DNA from: Anaeropeptidivorans aminofermentans
GTDB taxonomy: Bacteria > Bacillota > Clostridia > Lachnospirales > UBA5962
Assembly: GCF_940670685.1 (NCBI RefSeq)
Contig: NZ_OW711693.1
Span: 124,001 to 188,000 of the forward strand
Direction: 5' to 3'
DNA: 64,000 nt
How positions within the stretch are numbered: position 1 is the first letter of the stretch; the number at the start of each line of letters is the position of its first letter. The notes under the pieces are model-generated. The model did no database searches. It had not been told where the DNA came from and saw only the letters and a list, made by a program, of their open reading frames with translations. Shown here piece after piece: positions 59,980 to 64,000 of this stretch. The position numbers were made by a program, and so were the translations under genes.

Positions 59980-61797
59980 TTATTTATTATATTTATGCTT
60001 TCTTCTCGTAAGGGCCTGCTGCATTTTATCCAGCATAATTTTTCTTTCAACAGGCTTTGGGATATGCCCGTCCATGCCTGACTCAAGCGCCATGTCAACA
60101 TCTTCTTTGAAGACGTTTGCAGTCATTGCAAGGATAATGATTTCCTTCGCGTCCTTTCGTGAAAGGGCACGTATTTCCTCAGCGGCTCTGCAGCCGTTCA
60201 TCACAGGCATTTGTATATCCATTAAAATGATGTCGTAATAATCCGCAGGGGCGTTTTTTATTTTTTCCAAGGCTTCAAGGCCGTTTGATGCTTCTTCTGC
60301 TTTTATTCCCGAATCTGCGAGAAGGGCGATGATGATTTCCCTGTTGATTTCCACATCATCGGCAATAAGAAGCCTTATATTGCTAAAATTATAATCACAA
60401 GTCTTTTCATTATTTTCCTGCATATCGCAAGTATTTTTAAGATACATGGAGCAATGGGTAAGCCAAAGATAGAAAAAGAAGCAGCAGCCTTCCCCTGTTT
60501 TGCTTTCTATCTGTATTTTGCTATCCATAAGTTCCATAATATGCTGGCTTATGGAAAGGCCTAAACCTGTTCCGCCGAATTTTTTAGGAACATTGATGAC
60601 GGATTGTTCAAAGGGCCTGAATATTTTTTCCTTTGTAATTTCGTCTATACCCTTTCCCGTATCGGTTACAGAAATTTTCAGAAGGGTTTTATTTTCATCT
60701 CTATCTATTTCTTCGGCAGAAAGGCTTATTCTACCGTTTTCAGGAGTAAATTTTACAGCATTTGAAAGAAGATTGATGATTACTTGGGAAAGGCGCGTAG
60801 TATCTGCGCTGTAATAATATGAGCGTATGCCTATGTAATCTATTTTAAAGTCTATATTTTTATCCTTTACAGCCGGAAATATGCTGGAAGCGCAGGAATT
60901 AAAAAGGGTTTTCAAATCAAAATCTTCTTTGCGGAGAAGGAGCTTTCCTTCCTCTATTTTTGAAAGGTCGAGAATATCATTTATTAAAGAAAGAAGATGC
61001 CGGGAGGATATTTCCATTTGATACGTGCATTCTTTTATTGCATCTATAGTATCATATTGGGCCGCAAGCTGAGACATACCTATTATGGCATTCATAGGGG
61101 TGCGTATTTCATGGCTCATGTTTGCAAGAAAGCTTGTTTTCGTGCGGCTTGCCGTTTTAGCCTTTTCAAGCTCTGAAAGATTGCGGATAATGGCATTCAT
61201 CTGCCGGCAGTATATCAGGAATAATTCTTCCAAATCATAGGAGAAAAAAGGCGGGCAATCCATAATTTCTGATGGAAGCTCCCCTAAAAATATCGTTTTA
61301 AGGCTGTTTCCTTCAAAAAAAGGCATAAAAATAACTGAGCTAAGCTGAAGCTTATCCCAGGGAGGCAGGCTGCCGGTTTCAATAAGGGCTTTTTGTTCGT
61401 TATAATTTACAAGGCTATGACTGCAAAGCCAGCTCTTAGGAAGGCTCAGGACACCATGATGATATTCTGAATGGAAGCTTCCTGTATAGATAAGGGAATT
61501 GCTTAATTCATCGGCCTCAAACAGATATCCTGAATTAAACTTAAATATTTCCTTGATGCCCTTAGCTATTGTATTTTTAAGGCATTTTATTGAAGTACTG
61601 CTTAGGGCCTTCATTGTATATTCGTGTACTTTTGCTGTAATGACCTGGTAGCTTTCACGGCCTGCGGAGATATTTTCAGGCTTATGATTCCAAGGACTAT
61701 GCTTTTTTGGGTCTTCGTCGGATGAAGCAGAGATTCCTTCAGAGGGCTTTTTATCGGAGTATTCATAAAAACCGGCTATATGATTCTCCCCTTTCAA
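59980..61797 (-). CDS. Hybrid sensor histidine kinase with receiver domain
   Basis: The 605-residue protein has no clear membrane segment. A GAF-like sensor (about 50-205) is followed by HisKA with His229 (FLANMSHEIRTP), a HATPase domain (about 330-445; N-box INLLSNAVKF, G-boxes DTGKGI and GGTGLGLSI), and a C-terminal receiver domain (about 472-595) with Asp527 in LMDIQMPVMNG. It lacks an Hpt domain, which the convergent gene at 59584 may supply. The signal is unknown; the cytosolic sensor suggests an internal cue. The ATG at 61797 has AAAGGGGAG nearby. Confidence 0.93.
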   Translation of the reverse strand: MKGENHIAGFYEYSDKKPSEGISASSDEDPKKHSPWNHKPENISAGRESYQVITAKVHEYTMKALSSTSIKCLKNTIAKGIKEIFKFNSGYLFEADELSNSLIYTGSFHSEYHHGVLSLPKSWLCSHSLVNYNEQKALIETGSLPPWDKLQLSSVIFMPFFEGNSLKTIFLGELPSEIMDCPPFFSYDLEELFLIYCRQMNAIIRNLSELEKAKTASRTKTSFLANMSHEIRTPMNAIIGMSQLAAQYDTIDAIKECTYQMEISSRHLLSLINDILDLSKIEEGKLLLRKEDFDLKTLFNSCASSIFPAVKDKNIDFKIDYIGIRSYYYSADTTRLSQVIINLLSNAVKFTPENGRISLSAEEIDRDENKTLLKISVTDTGKGIDEITKEKIFRPFEQSVINVPKKFGGTGLGLSISQHIMELMDSKIQIESKTGEGCCFFFYLWLTHCSMYLKNTCDMQENNEKTCDYNFSNIRLLIADDVEINREIIIALLADSGIKAEEASNGLEALEKIKNAPADYYDIILMDIQMPVMNGCRAAEEIRALSRKDAKEIIILAMTANVFKEDVDMALESGMDGHIPKPVERKIMLDKMQQALTRRKHKYNK

Positions 61798-62251
61798 AAT
61801 ACAAATGATAAAAAGAAAGTTATGCTTTTACGGTAATCCTTAAATAACCTAAATATCAAGCTGCCGGCTATTTTCGTAAATTACTGTAAGGCGGGTAAAC
61901 TTAATCCAATAATGCCAAGTACAAGTTTCCTGTAGTATTGAATTAAATTACCGTATATAAGAGCCTAATCGCCTATCATATATTATCATGTTTAAATTAT
62001 AGTGTAAATAATTCAATGACCGTCATATTTACTAAAATAAAATATAATAGAGTAAAGGACTTGTTTCAAAACGCAGATAAACTTACTCCGCCTAATTAGA
62101 TGCATAGGTATATATGTTATATTAATCAAACTTAAAAAGGACTTGTTTGGTAAACGATAAATACGATATTATAAGGATAGGAGATATAAGTACATTTCCT
62201 CATGGAAATGTGTTCTATCATCATATTCATTAATTTTAGGGAGGGATTTTT
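61798..62251. other. Divergent gap between kinase and DJ-1 genes
   Basis: About 450 AT-rich bases. A small hairpin ACATTTCC TCAT GGAAATGT (62192-62211) and CAAACTTAAAAAGGACTTGT with TTGG, an E-type hairpin fragment, are visible. AAATATCAAGCTGCCGGCTA near 61850 loosely resembles 13415-13440. No gene seen. Confidence 0.45.
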
Positions 62252-62836
62252 CTGGATATTAATATTTTGCTTTTTGACGATTTTGAGACTCTGGATGCTT
62301 TTGGCCCCGCGGAAGTTTTTGGCGGCTTTGAGGCATATGCGCTTAAATACTTTTCTTTAAAAGGCGGTACAATTACATCAAGGCATAATACGGTAATAGA
62401 AACTTTAGCTTTAAACGAAATTAAAAACCATGACGTATTTCTTATCCCCGGCGGATTAGGCACAAGAAGCCTTGTAAATAATGAAACATTCATAGAAAAA
62501 ATAAAAGAAGAAGCACAGAAAAGCAAATACGTATTAACCGTATGCACAGGCTCTGCTCTGCTTGGAAAAACAGGGCTATTAGACGGCATAGAGGCTACAT
62601 CTAATAAAAAAGCCTTTGCGTTTGCCAAGGATTCGGGGCCGAAAGTAAAATGGATTTACGAAGCTCGCTGGGTAAAGGACGGAAAATATTATACCTCCTC
62701 AGGAATTTCTGCCGGCATCGATATGGCCCTTGATTTTGTGGCAGATCATCTTGGTGTAAAATCAGCAGAGGAAAGAGCCTCTCACATGGAATATATTTGG
62801 AATAAAGATAAAAGCTACGACCCCTTTGCACTATAA
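62252..62836 (+). CDS. DJ-1/PfpI-family protein, apparent CTG start
   Basis: The protein of 194 residues has the DJ-1/PfpI fold with the nucleophile Cys98 in LTVCTGSALL and Glu11 in FDDFETLDAFGP, the pattern LLFDDFETLDAFGPAEVFGG being typical of the N-terminus of the AraC-adjacent subgroup. The frame has no ATG or GTG near this N-terminus. The best ribosome site (AGGGAGGG) sits 7 bases before a CTG at 62252 that gives the expected N-terminus LDINILLFDDF. A TTG at 62267 would lose the first strand. Function in the family ranges from proteases to glyoxalase/chaperone activity. Confidence 0.88.
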   Translation: MDINILLFDDFETLDAFGPAEVFGGFEAYALKYFSLKGGTITSRHNTVIETLALNEIKNHDVFLIPGGLGTRSLVNNETFIEKIKEEAQKSKYVLTVCTGSALLGKTGLLDGIEATSNKKAFAFAKDSGPKVKWIYEARWVKDGKYYTSSGISAGIDMALDFVADHLGVKSAEERASHMEYIWNKDKSYDPFAL

Positions 62837-62845
62837 ATGATATAA

Positions 62846-62881
62846 AAAGCCGCAGGGCATATGCCCTGCGGCTTTTTATAA
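62846..62881 (+). terminator. Terminator after the DJ-1 gene
   Basis: AAAAAGCCGCAGGGCA and TGCCCTGCGGCTTTTT pair around TA, a very strong hairpin. Confidence 0.92.
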
Positions 62882-62937
62882 TAAGAAGATACTCTTCTGA
62901 ATTTTAAATACCTAATTCCCTATGCCGGCCCTTTGCA

Positions 62938-63098
62938 GTTGAATTTAAATAAAATAGCAGCATAATCAATTTGCTCTTCTCTTATTTGCTACAGACTTAA
63001 GGAAATCTTATTAAAGTTAAAAATCAAAAATTAATTTTAATTAAGTATACCCGCTAAAGTTAAATGCTTACAGCGATATAAAAGCAAATTGACTATAA
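62938..63098. repeat. C-type dispersed repeat with inner hairpin
   Basis: GAATTTAAATAAAATAGCAG, AATCAATTTGCTCTTCTC, an inner stem AGTTAAAAATCAAAAATTAA/TTAATTTTAAT, then AAAAGCAAATTGACTATAAG. Confidence 0.68.
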
Positions 63099-63267
63099 GT
63101 TCTTGCATCCTCAATGTGTGCATAGAATGAAACCAGAATACTATTTTTAAGTTCGCTGAATAGAGAATATGGTAAATTAACTGAAAGAATAAGCTAATTT
63201 ACCATAAATATAAACGGCTTCAATAAATAAAGCCGCTTTTAAAAGGCCTGCGGCTTGGAGGGATAAG

Positions 63268-64000
63268 ATGAAAAAAATAAAGTTACTTTTAGCCTTTTTG
63301 GCTTTGGCTCTTATAATATGGTCAGGGGTAGAAAAAGGGGTATTTTACAAAACAGGCAGAAAAATCATAAGATATAATATGCTGAATTCCGTTTCTGAGT
63401 ATAGTAAAAAAAGCTTTTACCATTCGGATATTTACTACGGTAAAGGCAGCGAGGATTACATAGGCCTTATAGGCACCAATACGGATTATTTTTTCTCTGT
63501 ATACAAAAAGGAATTCAATATGGAAGATATGGAGAAGGTCAGCATCATACTCTATCCCGATGAATATGCCCTTTCCGATGCCATAGGCATAGATTACAGC
63601 AAAAAGCCCCCCTTAGGCGTTTATTACGCGGGAATCATAAGCTTAATGTCGCCGGAAACGGTTTTTAAAGGAAAGGAGGCCTATATAAAGGACGATTTTC
63701 TTAAAAACGGACCTATCGCCCATGAAATAGCCCATTATTTTCTTGATACTAAAACAGGGGGCAATTATGAAGCATGGTTTAGTGAAGGGGTGGCTTTATA
63801 TTATGAATATAAATATACGGGCTTTGAGTGGCGGAAGGATTTAAAGGGAGCGGCTGAGAATATAGATATAACTAAAATCAATAGGGAATTTAAAGAGATG
63901 GACCAAGCTCTTGCCTATCGATGCGCCTTCGAAATCGTCTTAGATATTACTTATAGGCATGGAGATTCGGCCCTTGGAGAAATATTCGACGGCCTTGAAA
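63268..64000 (+). CDS. Membrane-anchored or secreted zinc metallopeptidase (partial)
   Basis: From ATG at 63268, 244 codons run to the window edge, so the C-terminus is missing. Residues 5-20 (KLLLAFLALALIIWSG) form a signal or anchor segment. The zinc motif HEIAH lies near residue 152 (GPIAHEIAHYF), and a downstream glutamate in AWFSEGVALYYEY fits the gluzincin MA clan pattern HExxH...E. TTGGAGGG precedes the ATG. The substrate is unknown. The N-terminal half (30-140) is of unrecognised fold. Confidence 0.82.
   Translation, partial: MKKIKLLLAFLALALIIWSGVEKGVFYKTGRKIIRYNMLNSVSEYSKKSFYHSDIYYGKGSEDYIGLIGTNTDYFFSVYKKEFNMEDMEKVSIILYPDEYALSDAIGIDYSKKPPLGVYYAGIISLMSPETVFKGKEAYIKDDFLKNGPIAHEIAHYFLDTKTGGNYEAWFSEGVALYYEYKYTGFEWRKDLKGAAENIDITKINREFKEMDQALAYRCAFEIVLDITYRHGDSALGEIFDGLE

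Overview
The window looks like the chromosome of a low-GC Gram-positive anaerobe of the class Clostridia. The evidence is the bifunctional aldehyde-alcohol dehydrogenase AdhE behind an exact Rex operator, T-box leaders on the tRNA synthetase genes, strong AGGAGG ribosome sites, a McsA/McsB/ClpC stress system, and PspC, VanW, LrgAB and DUF2752 proteins. Nearly all genes are housekeeping or metabolic. The unusual part is the intergenic DNA, which is crowded with small palindromic repeats.

Layout. 1-2.3 kb: an anti-sigma-like membrane protein (cut by the window edge) with its overlapping sigma factor, then an HD-domain protein. 2.4-8.6 kb: three small XRE regulators, each beside a tiny gene, around ileS and its T-box leader. 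9.17-9.94 kb: an IS200-type element. 10.0-15.5 kb: cold-shock protein, a peroxide-defence pair (AhpC and a reductase with permuted AhpF-like domains), and membrane proteins. 15.9-18.6 kb: proS with a very long leader (promoter, tandem palindromic array, T-box, inserted repeat element). 19.7-23.4 kb: small membrane, PspC, stalk-domain and zinc-ribbon proteins. 23.4-28.6 kb: mcsA-mcsB-clpC behind a CIRCE-like operator, with no ctsR. 28.7-35.4 kb: Dabb protein, Eis-like acetyltransferase, MATE exporter, GGDEF-EAL protein. 35.9-46.6 kb: adhE, pncB, TauE-type permease, YbaK, YgjP-like peptidase, sirtuin, glpK. 46.9-54.4 kb: a divergent pair of tiny genes, VanW, LrgAB, and an XpaC-LemA-TPM cluster. 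54.8-64 kb: signal peptidase I, DUF1858, a FabZ-like hotdog protein, a Cys-rich small protein, a nuclease-helicase fusion, an Hpt protein facing a hybrid histidine kinase, a DJ-1/PfpI protein, and a zinc peptidase cut by the right edge.

The most notable signal is a superfamily of about thirty MITE-like elements (45-340 bp) with termini close to TATAGTAAATTTC or TATAGTAAAATA. They are built from interchangeable hairpin modules, none with a coding capacity. One sits inside the ileS T-box leader, one lies between the proS T-box and proS, two separate mcsB from clpC, one is nested in another, and one supplies the last codons and stop of a small gene. Separately, three tandem arrays of palindrome-rich units (104, 89 and 106 bp) occur. 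Two of them start exactly where a strong vegetative promoter would begin transcription, upstream of proS and of mcsA. No CRISPR array, tRNA or rRNA gene was seen.
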